In this document: piece by piece, positions 23,565 through 33,408 of the stretch
Layout of the letters: each line of letters begins with the position of its first letter
Position numbering within the stretch: position 1 is the first letter of the stretch
Assembly: GCA_031263155.1 (NCBI GenBank)
Contig: JAISGK010000023.1
Span: forward strand, 1 to 45,694
Origin: Clostridiales bacterium
Lineage (GTDB): Bacteria; Bacillota; Clostridia; Lachnospirales; WQUN01
Direction of reading: 5' to 3'
DNA length: 45,694 nucleotides
Notes under the pieces: generated by a model
What the model saw: only the letters and a program-made list of their open reading frames with translations
Database searches by the model: none
Told to the model about the DNA's origin: nothing
Made by a program: the position numbers and the translations under genes

Positions 23565-25757
23565 ATGCCAATTATTTTTAAAGACAAAATGTTCCATCTT
23601 TACAACGAAAGCTTCAGCTACTGCATGTTGCTTTCCGACTACGGTGATCTGCTACATCTCCACTGGGGCAAGCGCGTGGACGGCGACATAAGCATGGCTT
23701 GCAGGGAGAGACCGAGCTTTTCGGCCTGCGAGGGCGACGACGGCGCGTACTCCCTCGACGTCTTGCCACAGGAGTACCCCACATACGGCGGCCAGGATCT
23801 GCGCTCGCCCGCCTGCGAACTGGCCTTGCCGAACGGCGACATAACGGTTCAGTTCAGGTACAGAAGCCACGAAATTCTGCCGGGTAAACCCACCATACCG
23901 TCGCTGCCCGGACTCCGCGCTGAGGGCGGCGCGGACGCGACCACCCTGATAATAGACTTGGAGGACAAAATCAGCGGTGTGGAGGCGTCGCTGTACTACA
24001 CCCTGTTTGAGGAACACAGTTGCATATGCAGGCGCGCGGTCGTCAAAAGCGTTTCTTCGGGCATATGCCTTACAAACGCCGCTTCCGCGTCTGTGGATTT
24101 CCACGATTTTGACTATGAGTATTTGCACTTGCACGGTTCCTGGGCAAGGGAAAAATTTATCGAAAGGTCAAAAGTGCGCAAGGGGCTACAGGGCATAGAC
24201 AGCAAAAGAGGGGCGAGCGGGCCCGCTGAAAATCCCTTTATCGCCCTCATGAGAACCGGCGCCACAGAGGATTTTGGCGACGTCTACGGGTTTTCCCTGG
24301 TATACAGCGGCAATTTTCGAATGAGCGTTGAGGTCGAGCAATATGACACCATGCGCGTGATTGTGGGAATCAACCCATTCAATTTCAAATGGCGCCTTGG
24401 GCCGGGCGAGGAATTTCACACCCCCGAGGTCGTCATGGTCTATTCTGACGAGGGCTTGGGCGGCATGTCAAGAACGTTCCACGAGCTGTACAGAACACGC
24501 CTGCCCAAAAGCGAATTCAGGGATCAGGCGCGCCCGGTTTTGGTCAATAACTGGGAAGCCACGTATTTCAATTTCAAGGAAGAGAAACTTCTGGCCATAT
24601 GCGAAAAAGCTGCGTCGCTGGGTATTGAGCTTTTTGTGCTGGACGACGGCTGGTTTGGCAGGCGCGACAACGACAGAAGCTCTCTGGGCGACTGGCGCGC
24701 GGACAAGAGCAAGCTGCCGGAAGGCATAGCCGGCCTGGCCGAAAAGGTCAACTCTCGCGGTCTGCAGTTCGGGCTCTGGATTGAGCCTGAAATGGTTTCG
24801 CCCGACAGCGATTTGTATCGGGCCCACCCGGAATGGGCGATCGGCGTTCCCGGTAAGCCCGCCCACGAAGGCAGGCATCAGCTCGTACTCGACTTGTCCA
24901 ACCCAGACGTTGTGGACTATTTGACGGATACTTTTACGAAATTGCTCGGCGGCGCGAATATACGGTATGTCAAATGGGATATGAACCGAAACATAACCGA
25001 CATGTATTCGCGCGCGTTACCTGCGGAACGCCAAGGCGAGCTGCCGCATCGCTATGTTTTGGGGCTTTACAGGCTCATGAACGAGCTTACGGAGAAATTC
25101 CCGCACATCCTTTTTGAAGGATGCAGCGGTGGGGCGGGCAGATTTGACCCCGGCATGCTGCACTACATGCCGCAAATTTGGGGCAGCGACAACACCGACG
25201 CCGCAGACAGGATTTTGATACAGTACGGAACGAGCGTGGTGTACCCGGCAAGCTCTGTGTGCGCCCACGTCACGGACGTGCCGAACCATCAAGTCGGTCG
25301 CACGACGCTCATGAAGCTGCGCGGGCATGTGGCCATGAGCGGCGCCATGGGCTATGAACTCGATCTCTCAAAAATCACTCATGAAACGGAGGAAGACATC
25401 GCCGGGCAGATCCGCGCCTACAAAAGAATTTGGAGTCTGATCTGCCTGGGGGATCAATACAGGCTCATAAACCCGTTTGAGGACAGAAGCGGCGCGTGGA
25501 TGTTCGTGTCGAAAGACAAGAAAAGGGCGGTCGTGTTTTACTTCATGCGAATGGCAAGGCCAAACGCCGGGCTGCGTCGGTTGAAACTGAAAGGGCTGGA
25601 TGAAGGCAGGCTCTATTCTTTCGGCGGCAAAATGTGCAGCGGCAGAAGCCTCATGAATTTTGGGCTGGATCTGCCGTCCACCGAACAGGACTTCGAGAGC
25701 GCGCTGTGGGAAATATCTGAATCAGCCGAATCGGCACAAGGAGGGAATTTGGGATGA
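23565..25757 (+). CDS. GH36 alpha-galactosidase
   Basis: A 730-aa cytoplasmic enzyme hydrolysing terminal alpha-galactosides (raffinose-type sugars, melibiose). N-terminal beta-sandwich about 1-320, TIM barrel about 320-620, C-terminal beta domain. Family signatures: FVLDDGWFG, WIEPEMVSPDSDLYRAHPEW, KWDMNR (nucleophile Asp472) and GSDNTDA (acid/base Asp542). No signal peptide. The ATG at 23565 lies six bases after GGAGG; the in-frame ATG at 23559 directly abuts GGAGG and is rejected. The stop overlaps the next gene as ATGA. Confidence 0.94.
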   Translation: MPIIFKDKMFHLYNESFSYCMLLSDYGDLLHLHWGKRVDGDISMACRERPSFSACEGDDGAYSLDVLPQEYPTYGGQDLRSPACELALPNGDITVQFRYRSHEILPGKPTIPSLPGLRAEGGADATTLIIDLEDKISGVEASLYYTLFEEHSCICRRAVVKSVSSGICLTNAASASVDFHDFDYEYLHLHGSWAREKFIERSKVRKGLQGIDSKRGASGPAENPFIALMRTGATEDFGDVYGFSLVYSGNFRMSVEVEQYDTMRVIVGINPFNFKWRLGPGEEFHTPEVVMVYSDEGLGGMSRTFHELYRTRLPKSEFRDQARPVLVNNWEATYFNFKEEKLLAICEKAASLGIELFVLDDGWFGRRDNDRSSLGDWRADKSKLPEGIAGLAEKVNSRGLQFGLWIEPEMVSPDSDLYRAHPEWAIGVPGKPAHEGRHQLVLDLSNPDVVDYLTDTFTKLLGGANIRYVKWDMNRNITDMYSRALPAERQGELPHRYVLGLYRLMNELTEKFPHILFEGCSGGAGRFDPGMLHYMPQIWGSDNTDAADRILIQYGTSVVYPASSVCAHVTDVPNHQVGRTTLMKLRGHVAMSGAMGYELDLSKITHETEEDIAGQIRAYKRIWSLICLGDQYRLINPFEDRSGAWMFVSKDKKRAVVFYFMRMARPNAGLRRLKLKGLDEGRLYSFGGKMCSGRSLMNFGLDLPSTEQDFESALWEISESAESAQGGNLG

Positions 25758-28700
25758 GCGTAAAAATTTGGCGCGAGCAGGTGACGATTCCAACGTATGG
25801 CGTCGGGCCGCGCAACAAAAACCCGATGTTTTTGGAGAGGCGGGTGTACCAGGGCAGCAGCGGAAAGGTGTACCCTTGGCCTGTGATCGACAAAATTGAG
25901 GATGAAAAAAAAGATAGGCAGTACGAAATTGTCTTTTTGGAGAACGAATATATTCAGGTGCAGGTTATGCCGGAAATAGGGGGGCGGATCTACCGCGCTA
26001 TGGACAAGACCAACGGCTATGACTTCGTATATTTCAACCAGGTCATCAAGCCAGCGCTGGTGGGACTGGCAGGCCCATGGATATCCGGCGGGATCGAGTT
26101 CAACTGGCCGCAACATCACCGCCCCAACACGTTCGGGCCGGTGGAGTTTTGGCTGGACGACGGCGAAGGCGCCGGCAAAACCGTGTGGCTCAGTGAGACG
26201 GACAGGATCTGCGGCACAAAGGCCACAATCGGGATCACTCTGCGGGACGGATTCGCCGCCATTGAGATCGTCGGCCAGCTATACAATCCCACCGCCGAGC
26301 CCCAGACGTTTCTTTGGTGGGCGAACCCGGCGATGGCGGCTCACGATGAAACCCAGTCTGTTTTCCCGCCCGACGTGAGCGCCGTCATGGATCACGGAAA
26401 GCGCGATGTCTCCCGCTTTCCGATCGCCACCGGCACATACTATAAGACGGACTATTCCAGGGGCGTGGACATTTCCCGCTACAAAAACATTCCTGTGCCT
26501 ACCTCCTACATGGCGTGCGGCTCCGACTGCGATTTTGTCGGCGGGTATGACCACCGCGCCGGCGCGGGAATCCTACATGTGGCGGATCACCGCGTTTCGC
26601 CGGGGAAAAAGCAGTGGACATGGGGTTGCGGCGAGTTTGGGCAGGCGTGGGATCGCAACCTGACTGACAAAGACGGACCGTATGTCGAGCTAATGGCGGG
26701 GGTGTTCACTGACAACCAGCCCGATTTCTCTTGGCTCGCCCCTTACTCTGGCAAGTCCTTTGTCCAGTATTTCATGCCATACAAGGGAGTCGGCAAAGTA
26801 AAGTGCGCCAGCAAAGATCTGGTCGTCGGCTTGGAAGTGGAGGACGGCAAGGCCACTGTAAAAGTTTACGCCACCCGAAAATTTGACAACGCGAAGATCA
26901 CCTTGAAACACAGCGGCGCGGAAATATACAGCAGGAAAACCTCGCTGGGCCCGGAAAAGCATTTTGAGGATACCTTTGACTATGAGGGTAGGGAGTGGGA
27001 GCTGGCCCTGTCCGTCGAGGCGGGCGGCGTGAGGCCGCTGCGCTATACCCCCGCAAAGCCGGAAACGGCCAGAATCCCCGACCCGGCAAAGGCGATAGGG
27101 GCGCCGGAAACTCTGCACAGCACCGAGGCATTGCTGCTAGCGGGTCTGCATTTGGAGCAGTACCGACACGCCACATTTGAGCCGGAGCGCTATTATGAGG
27201 AAGGGCTAAAACGGGATCCTGGCGATATCAGGCTGAACAACGCTTACGGCGGCCTGTTGCTTCGCAGGGGACTTTCCGCGAGGGCGCAACAATTGTTCGA
27301 GACCGCCAGGCAAACCGCCACGCGTCACAGCCCCAACCCATATGACGGCGAGGTCTTCTTCAACCTTGGCAGGGCATTTGAGCTGCAGGGCAAAGACGCC
27401 GAGGCGTTCGACGCGTACTATAAGGCCGTATGGAGCGACGCGTGGCGCAGCCAGGGCTATTTGAAGCTCGCGCAGATTGCCGCCCGCAGGGGAGAACGCG
27501 AGTACGCGCTGGAATACGCGAAGGAGGCGGTTTGGGCCAACTGTAAGAACTTTGTCGCCCGGGGCGCGGCGGCTGTGCTGAACAGGCTGCTGGGCAACGC
27601 GGAGGTTGCCGCCTCCATAATCAGAGAAACGGCGGAGTTCGACGCGATGGACCTGGTTGCCGCCCACGAAGCCGCCGTCATGGAAAACACTCCCCAAAAC
27701 ATCAAAAAGCTGGACTCCGCCATAGGGGGCAAGGCGCACAACGCCATGCTGCTGGCGGGCAGCTATATGGATTTGGGGCGATACGGGGACGCCGTAGAGA
27801 TATTGGGGCGGCATTTGCAAAGCGAGGGCGAGCAGTGCGCGATGGTCTATTACATGCTGGCGCACGCGCTGGAGCGCTCTGGCAGTCCGGATGCTCCCAA
27901 AGCGTGGAACGCCGCCGCCGAAGCGTGCAGCGACTACTGCTTTCCCAACACGCTCAGGGACTACATTGTCCTCCTGCGCGCAGTGGAAAATAATCCGAAG
28001 GACGCGATGGCGCACTATTATTTGGGATGCTTTCTCTACGACAAGAAGCGCTATGGTGACGCGAAGGTTCACTGGGAGACCTGCGCGAGGCTGCGGCCTG
28101 ACTTCCCTGCCGCGCATCGGAATCTGGCGCTGTGTTATGCCAACAAGGAAAAAGACGATGACGCGGCAAGGCGCGCGCTGGAAACCGCCTTTGCGCTGGA
28201 TCCGTCTGATTCCCGCGTGTTTTACGAACTCTGCGATCTGTATAAAAAAATAGGCGTGACCTATGAAGAACAGTATGAGCATATGCGGGCAAATATGCCG
28301 CTGGTATTGGAGCGCGACGACCTGTATGTCGCGTGCGTCGAGGCGCTCAACGGCTTGGGCAGGCACGCGAAGGCGATCGGGATGCTCATGGAGCGCCAAT
28401 TCCATCCGTGGGAAGGGGGCGAGGGAAAGGTTGCCGCGCAGCATGTCGAGGCGCGCCTTGGACTTGCGAGAGCCCTTATGTCGGAGGGAAAATACGGGGA
28501 AGCGCTTTCCCAGCTTGAAAAGGCGACGGTGTATTATAGCAATTTTGGCGAGGGCAAGCTGGCGGGCGCGCAGGAAAACAATATTTACTATGCCATGGGG
28601 CTCGCGTATAGGAATATTGATCCGGAAGCGGCGAGGAAATGCTTTGAAAAGGCTTCCGCAGGCATTAGTGAGCTGGCTGGGGCGATGTACTACAATGACC

Positions 28701-29038
28701 AGCCGCCCCACATGATCTATTACCAGGGCGCGGCGTTGCTGGAACTGGGACGGGCGGATGAGGCGGCGGCGAGATTCAATAGATTGATCGACTATGGGGA
28801 AAAGCACATGTTCGACAAACAGGCTTTTGACTATTTCGCGGTGAGCCTGCCGGATTTTATGGTCTTTGACCGCGACCTGGACGAGCAAAACAGGCTGCAC
28901 TGCCACTACATGATGGGCCTGGGATATATGGGGTTCGGCAGAACGGAAGAGGCTTCCGCCGCGTTTGGGCGCGCGCTGGAAATCATGCCCTGCCACTACG
29001 GCGCGTTCAGCCACCGAAAAATGCTGAAAGCGAAATAA
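25754..29038 (+). CDS. DUF5107 domain plus TPR-repeat protein
   Basis: A 1094-aa soluble protein. Residues ~1-440 form a beta-rich DUF5107 domain resembling galactose-mutarotase folds: VQVMPEIGGRIYRAMDKTNG, GGIEFNWPQHHRP, FLWWANPAM. Residues ~450-1094 are a chain of tetratricopeptide repeats (GEVFFNLGRAFELQGKDAEA, AMAHYYLGCFLYDKKRYGDA, AAHRNLALCYANKEKDDDAA). The start ATG overlaps the GH36 stop (ATGA), so it is translationally coupled to it. DUF5107-TPR proteins occur in glycan-utilisation loci; an enzymatic role on sugars is inferred, not shown. The 635-aa frame on the other strand is a shadow. Confidence 0.88.
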   Translation: MSVKIWREQVTIPTYGVGPRNKNPMFLERRVYQGSSGKVYPWPVIDKIEDEKKDRQYEIVFLENEYIQVQVMPEIGGRIYRAMDKTNGYDFVYFNQVIKPALVGLAGPWISGGIEFNWPQHHRPNTFGPVEFWLDDGEGAGKTVWLSETDRICGTKATIGITLRDGFAAIEIVGQLYNPTAEPQTFLWWANPAMAAHDETQSVFPPDVSAVMDHGKRDVSRFPIATGTYYKTDYSRGVDISRYKNIPVPTSYMACGSDCDFVGGYDHRAGAGILHVADHRVSPGKKQWTWGCGEFGQAWDRNLTDKDGPYVELMAGVFTDNQPDFSWLAPYSGKSFVQYFMPYKGVGKVKCASKDLVVGLEVEDGKATVKVYATRKFDNAKITLKHSGAEIYSRKTSLGPEKHFEDTFDYEGREWELALSVEAGGVRPLRYTPAKPETARIPDPAKAIGAPETLHSTEALLLAGLHLEQYRHATFEPERYYEEGLKRDPGDIRLNNAYGGLLLRRGLSARAQQLFETARQTATRHSPNPYDGEVFFNLGRAFELQGKDAEAFDAYYKAVWSDAWRSQGYLKLAQIAARRGEREYALEYAKEAVWANCKNFVARGAAAVLNRLLGNAEVAASIIRETAEFDAMDLVAAHEAAVMENTPQNIKKLDSAIGGKAHNAMLLAGSYMDLGRYGDAVEILGRHLQSEGEQCAMVYYMLAHALERSGSPDAPKAWNAAAEACSDYCFPNTLRDYIVLLRAVENNPKDAMAHYYLGCFLYDKKRYGDAKVHWETCARLRPDFPAAHRNLALCYANKEKDDDAARRALETAFALDPSDSRVFYELCDLYKKIGVTYEEQYEHMRANMPLVLERDDLYVACVEALNGLGRHAKAIGMLMERQFHPWEGGEGKVAAQHVEARLGLARALMSEGKYGEALSQLEKATVYYSNFGEGKLAGAQENNIYYAMGLAYRNIDPEAARKCFEKASAGISELAGAMYYNDQPPHMIYYQGAALLELGRADEAAARFNRLIDYGEKHMFDKQAFDYFAVSLPDFMVFDRDLDEQNRLHCHYMMGLGYMGFGRTEEASAAFGRALEIMPCHYGAFSHRKMLKAK

Positions 29039-29066
29039 AATAAGTTGAACACAAAAGTAAAAACGC

Positions 29067-29121
29067 AGCAAGGAAGGTAAAAAAAAAGCTGTATACAAAA
29101 TCTTTGCGTACATACTATAAT
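29067..29121 (+). promoter_or_regulatory. GH97 promoter with upstream activator-like motif
   Basis: AGCAAGGAAGGTAAAAA (29067-29083) is followed by TATACA (29092-29097), an 18-base spacer and TATAAT (29116-29121). The same motif lies at the same distance (49 bases) before the TATAAT of the ABC-importer promoter at 34702-34756. The poor -35 box fits an activator-dependent promoter. Confidence 0.6.
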
Positions 29122-29167
29122 TTTATTAGTCAACGATTTCCAACACAACTATGAGGAGGGATGTACA

Positions 29168-31435
29168 ATGCCAGCTTTATCTGCTACAGCAAGAGCACAG
29201 ACAAATCTCTACACAACCACATCGCCCAACGGGAAGGTAACACATGCCATTTATCTGGAAGACGGCCGGCTGTTTCATTATGCTCTGCTTAATGCCGTTC
29301 AAATCCTGGCGCCTTCCGGCATGGGTCTAAAGATAACGGAGGTTGACTTTCGGGACGGGCTGACTTTTGTTTCTACCGATACTACATCCTGGAATACTTC
29401 CTATACTCTCCCTGCGGGCAAAAAAAGCGTCTACTTTGATAACCCTGTACAAAGAGAGTATGTTGTTCAAAAAGGGACAAGGCAACTAAAAATTATCATA
29501 AGGGTTTATAATGACGGCGTTGCGTTCAGGTACGATCTCGCGGCTCCGGGAGACACATTTAATGATTCATTTATTGAAGATGAATATACAGAGTACAATT
29601 TGCCTACAGGCACAGGCGGCTGGGGGCAGCCTTGGGTAGTTAACTATGAAACTCTTTGGCAGTATTATAGCCCTAACTCAGCGGTTGAAAATTTAGCCAT
29701 GCCTTTTCTCGCGTCTTACAGCAACGATACTGTCTGGGCTTTGTTTACGGAAGCAAGCCTTTATGATTCGAACGCAACGTACTGCCCATCTGTATTAAGC
29801 GGTATTGTTGGAGGGCATCTTGGCTTTGTCCACGCGCCGGATCCGGATCAGGCTGAATTGGGAAATCGGATACAGCTTGCCTTGCCATTCCAATCGCCTT
29901 GGAGAGCTGTGATTATAGCCGATAATCTAAACGATTTGGTCAATTCGTCCGTGGCACAAAATGTTAATCCGAAATCAAAGATTGCGGACACAAGCTGGAT
30001 CAAGCCAGGAAGGGTGGCATGGTCTTGGTGGAGTACATATTCCTTTTCTGAGAACGACAGCCTGTCTCCCAATTCTGTTCAGCGCATACAGTCTTGCCGG
30101 CAGCAAAAAGAGTATGTTGATTTTGCGGCGTCAATGGGCTGGGAGTATGTTACGGTAGACGCTGGATGGGTTAACTGGATTGACGGCACAGTTGCGGAAC
30201 TCTGCGAATATGCGTCGGGAAAAGGGATTGGAATTGTCCTTTGGGCCTCTTACGCGTTATGGTCGCCATACGGAGCGAGTTTGATGAACATAAAAACGTG
30301 GGCCAGTTGGGGAGTTTCAGGCATAAAGGTAGATATAATCGAAAAAGATTCTCAGATTGGCATGGCATTTGATGAGGAAATGGCGCTCTACTGCGCGGAG
30401 CTGGAGCTTACGGTGAATTTGCACAGCATGACTAAGCCCGGAGGAGAAAATAGGACTTGGCCGAACATCATAACTACAGAGGCTGTGTCGGGGAATGAGC
30501 ATTATTGGCTCTATTGGCCGCCGTCAAATACCGCTGCCCATAACTGCGTTTTGCCTTTCACCAGAAATGTAGTTGGGTCTATGGATTACACTCCGGTCGC
30601 CTTAAGCAATAGAAACAAGAACACAACACAGGGGCACCAATTGGCGCAATCGGTAGTCTTTGAATCAGGATTGCAGCATTTTGCTGACTCAATAGATGTC
30701 TATGCGGTTTGGAAGGGAACGGAGTTCCTTAGCGTTGTTCAGGCGGCTTGGGATGAAACAAAAGTCCTGGAAGGGATGCCGGGGAGTTATGCGACTTTTG
30801 CGCGCCGCAAAGGCTCTGACTGGTTTATTGGGGCGATGACTGCCGCCGCGCGTTCAGCCTTTATTCAACTGTCCAAACTTAATTTGGAAGCCGGCGACTA
30901 CACCGCGTACATTTACAAAGACGGAGCGTCACTGGATTTCCTCGTAAAAGAGATTAGCACTGTAAACTCATCCGCAAATCTGACGATTCCCATGCTTGAA
31001 AGCGGAGGATGCGTAGTCCTCATCTCGAAAACAACAGTGCCGAGCATGCCTGCGGATCCTTACACTCCCTATGAGGCGGAAGACGCGACCTTGGTTGGCA
31101 CGGCATCCATCTCAGACTGCGCCAATTGCTCCGGCGGCAAAAAGGTTGGCTATCTTGGGGTTACCGGCGAGATTATTTTCAGCGTAAATGTTCCGCAAAC
31201 GGATATATATAAGGTGAGGCTATATTATTTGTCCGCCGATCCCAGAACAATCAGTTGCAGTATAAATGGCGGCCCCGGATACGACTTGGAAATTGCGTAT
31301 GGTTCGGGGAGCTGGAATACGGTAAGGATATTCCCTGCTACTATGCCGCTCAACGCCGGAAACAATACAATCAGGTTATTTAACTCTGACTGGGCGCCCG
31401 ACATCGACAAGATTGGCATACTTATCAACAATTAG
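29168..31435 (+). CDS. GH97 glycoside hydrolase with C-terminal CBM6/35-like domain
   Basis: A 755-aa protein. N-terminal GH97 beta-sandwich (about 10-265; YVVQKGTRQLKIIIRVYNDG, VAFRYDL), TIM barrel (about 270-560; PGRVAWSWWSTYSFSEND, YVTVDAGW, SGIKVDIIEKD, ITTEAVSGNEHYW), a C-terminal beta domain and a CBM6/35-like module (about 640-755; YEAEDATLVGTA, GKKVGYLG). Asp389 in GIKVD sits where retaining GH97 alpha-galactosidases carry their nucleophile, so alpha-galactosidase is favoured over SusB-type alpha-glucosidase. ATG 29168 has GGAGGG upstream, yet the protein starts MPALSATARAQTNLY with no hydrophobic core: no signal peptide is visible. Confidence 0.88.
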   Translation: MPALSATARAQTNLYTTTSPNGKVTHAIYLEDGRLFHYALLNAVQILAPSGMGLKITEVDFRDGLTFVSTDTTSWNTSYTLPAGKKSVYFDNPVQREYVVQKGTRQLKIIIRVYNDGVAFRYDLAAPGDTFNDSFIEDEYTEYNLPTGTGGWGQPWVVNYETLWQYYSPNSAVENLAMPFLASYSNDTVWALFTEASLYDSNATYCPSVLSGIVGGHLGFVHAPDPDQAELGNRIQLALPFQSPWRAVIIADNLNDLVNSSVAQNVNPKSKIADTSWIKPGRVAWSWWSTYSFSENDSLSPNSVQRIQSCRQQKEYVDFAASMGWEYVTVDAGWVNWIDGTVAELCEYASGKGIGIVLWASYALWSPYGASLMNIKTWASWGVSGIKVDIIEKDSQIGMAFDEEMALYCAELELTVNLHSMTKPGGENRTWPNIITTEAVSGNEHYWLYWPPSNTAAHNCVLPFTRNVVGSMDYTPVALSNRNKNTTQGHQLAQSVVFESGLQHFADSIDVYAVWKGTEFLSVVQAAWDETKVLEGMPGSYATFARRKGSDWFIGAMTAAARSAFIQLSKLNLEAGDYTAYIYKDGASLDFLVKEISTVNSSANLTIPMLESGGCVVLISKTTVPSMPADPYTPYEAEDATLVGTASISDCANCSGGKKVGYLGVTGEIIFSVNVPQTDIYKVRLYYLSADPRTISCSINGGPGYDLEIAYGSGSWNTVRIFPATMPLNAGNNTIRLFNSDWAPDIDKIGILINN

Positions 31436-31468
31436 CCGTAGCGTCTTCATCGCAAATATTTCCGGCAG

Positions 31469-31501
31469 ACAAACCACAGATACGATGTGTCTGTGGTTTG
31501 T
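31469..31501 (+). terminator. Perfect 12-bp hairpin after the GH97 gene
   Basis: ACAAACCACAGA, nine-base loop, TCTGTGGTTTGT. No T-run follows, so it may be an attenuating or mRNA-stabilising stem rather than a strong terminator. It separates GH97 from the kinase gene. Confidence 0.5.
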
Positions 31502-31573
31502 TGGATTGGCATGATACTTGGTATAGTAAATAGGCAAACAGGCAAACAGTCGCCTTTGAATATGGAGGGCACA

Positions 31574-33328
31574 ATGAAAAAGCTGTTTAGAATCAGGATG
31601 CCGGTGCTGGCAATACTGCTGATCCTGCTCCTTGTGGTAATCCTCCCCATGTATTTGCTGGGGTACGGAATTTACCAATGGGGCTACCGAATGACCACAG
31701 ACGAGATCGCCCAATCCACTCATGCCAGGGTGTCGTTTGTCATCGCAACCCTGGAAGCGGAACTCCAAAGAATCCGCGAGGTACACCAGGAGTTCCTGAA
31801 TGACTCGGATCTATTCTATTATGTAAATGCCTTGTCTGCCATGAACCCCTACGAAAGGCTCTCCGAGCTCCTTGCCATTGAAAAACGGCTGGCGCTGGTT
31901 CATGACAGTTCGGCATATATAGAGGAGGCGACGCTTTGGATGCCGCGGCTGTCCCGTATGGTATCATCCTCTCGCGGGGTGGATCCCGCAACAGATGATT
32001 GGCAAGCGATAATGGGCGCGCCCGTCATATCTCTTATGGCCGGGCTTTCGGTTTATGACGGCGGCCTTTGCTTCTGCGCGGCCTATCCGCCGGGCATCTG
32101 GCGCCCTGATTATGTGCCCCAGTATGTGCTGGCTATCCGGATCTCCAACGAAAGAATTATGGAGGATTTGATGTCCTTTAACCTGAACCCCGACAGCGGA
32201 ACTCTGCTTCAATCGAAGGATCAGGCGTTCTGGCTTCAAACGGGACGGGATATTGGCCTGACCGGCAATGAATCCGATAGCCTCCCCGCGCGCGCACTCA
32301 GCGCGGACGGGCGGGAGGCTTTCCTTCTGGCAAGCGCGGATTCCGATTTTCTAAATCTCCAAATGCGCGCATACGTGTCCGAACGGATCATCTACAGCGG
32401 ATTGGACGCTTATCGCAAGCTGTTCACCGTGTTTACGGCAGCCGCTTTCATGCTGATTGTGGCATTTATCTGGTTTTCCAGGCGACTGGTCAGCGAGCCT
32501 GTCCGCAGGCTTGTCGATTCACTCAGGCAGGCGGAAAGCGGCAAATTGGACGTGCGGATCGACTACAAGGCAAACGACGAGTTCGGCTATCTTTACACCG
32601 CTTTTAACCAAATGGCGGAATCCCTTGCCAACATGCTTGAAATCAACGCCCGGCAATTGGCGCTGGCGCAGGAAGCGGAGCTGCGCCAGCTCCAGGCGCA
32701 GATCAACCCCCACTTTCTGCACAACAGCTTCTTCATCCTCTACCGGATGGCCAAGGATGAAGACTACGAGAACATAGGCGAATTTCTCATATGCCTGTCG
32801 GAATACTATCGCTATGTGACCCGCAACGCCAGCATGGTGGCGGACTTATCCGATGAGGACGGCCATGCTCGGCGCTATGCGCAAATCCAGCTTGTGCGCT
32901 TTGGCAAGCGCATATCTGCGGAGTTTGCGCCGCTTCCCGAAGGGCTTGGCGGGGTTAAAGTGCCCAGGCTGATTTTGCAACCGCTGCTGGAAAACGCCTT
33001 CCAGCATGGGTTTAAAGACACCATTTCTGGCGGGCTTCTGCGGGTATGGTATGAGGAGGAGCGGGGCGGAAAAGTCTATATACATGTGGAGGACAACGGG
33101 TCTGGCATCGCCGGCGAGCGCATGAGCGAGCTGCAAAGCAGGCTGCGCGATGCTTCAAACGCCAACATAGAGCGCAGCGGACTCGTCAATATCCACCAGC
33201 GGCTGCGGATGCGCTTTGGGCCAGACTGTGGGCTAAAGGTGGAGAGCCTACTGGGACGCGTCTCACGATTCACGCTGGTACTTTCCAATGCTAATCCACA
33301 GCTAAACATTACTATGAAAGCGGATTAG
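31574..33328 (+). CDS. YesM-type sensor histidine kinase
   Basis: A 584-aa membrane kinase. TM1 about 8-30 (VLAILLILLLVVILPMYLLG), an extracellular region about 35-280, TM2 about 290-312 (FTAAAFMLIVAFIWF), HAMP about 315-370, His_kinase domain with LQAQINPHFLHNSFFILYRM (phosphoacceptor His in NPHFLHN) and an ATPase domain with LLENAFQHGF and VEDNGSGI. The start is ATG 31574 with GGAGG five bases upstream; the frame begins 29 codons earlier without a ribosome site. It is paired with the response regulator 80 bases downstream and sits before a sugar importer, the common YesMN-Lpl layout. Confidence 0.92.
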   Translation: MKKLFRIRMPVLAILLILLLVVILPMYLLGYGIYQWGYRMTTDEIAQSTHARVSFVIATLEAELQRIREVHQEFLNDSDLFYYVNALSAMNPYERLSELLAIEKRLALVHDSSAYIEEATLWMPRLSRMVSSSRGVDPATDDWQAIMGAPVISLMAGLSVYDGGLCFCAAYPPGIWRPDYVPQYVLAIRISNERIMEDLMSFNLNPDSGTLLQSKDQAFWLQTGRDIGLTGNESDSLPARALSADGREAFLLASADSDFLNLQMRAYVSERIIYSGLDAYRKLFTVFTAAAFMLIVAFIWFSRRLVSEPVRRLVDSLRQAESGKLDVRIDYKANDEFGYLYTAFNQMAESLANMLEINARQLALAQEAELRQLQAQINPHFLHNSFFILYRMAKDEDYENIGEFLICLSEYYRYVTRNASMVADLSDEDGHARRYAQIQLVRFGKRISAEFAPLPEGLGGVKVPRLILQPLLENAFQHGFKDTISGGLLRVWYEEERGGKVYIHVEDNGSGIAGERMSELQSRLRDASNANIERSGLVNIHQRLRMRFGPDCGLKVESLLGRVSRFTLVLSNANPQLNITMKAD

Positions 33329-33408
33329 CAAATACTATTTTTCGTAACCCGCCCAAAGATTTTGGGCGGAATCTTGAGAAATAGTGCAAAGACAACTAAG
33401 GAGGGAAC

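Noticed and set aside
27206..29113. 635-aa open frame on the minus strand
   Set aside because: Antisense to the DUF5107-TPR gene; the forward protein has clear TPRs, a coupled start and full family pattern, and the frame is a by-product of GC-rich codon use.
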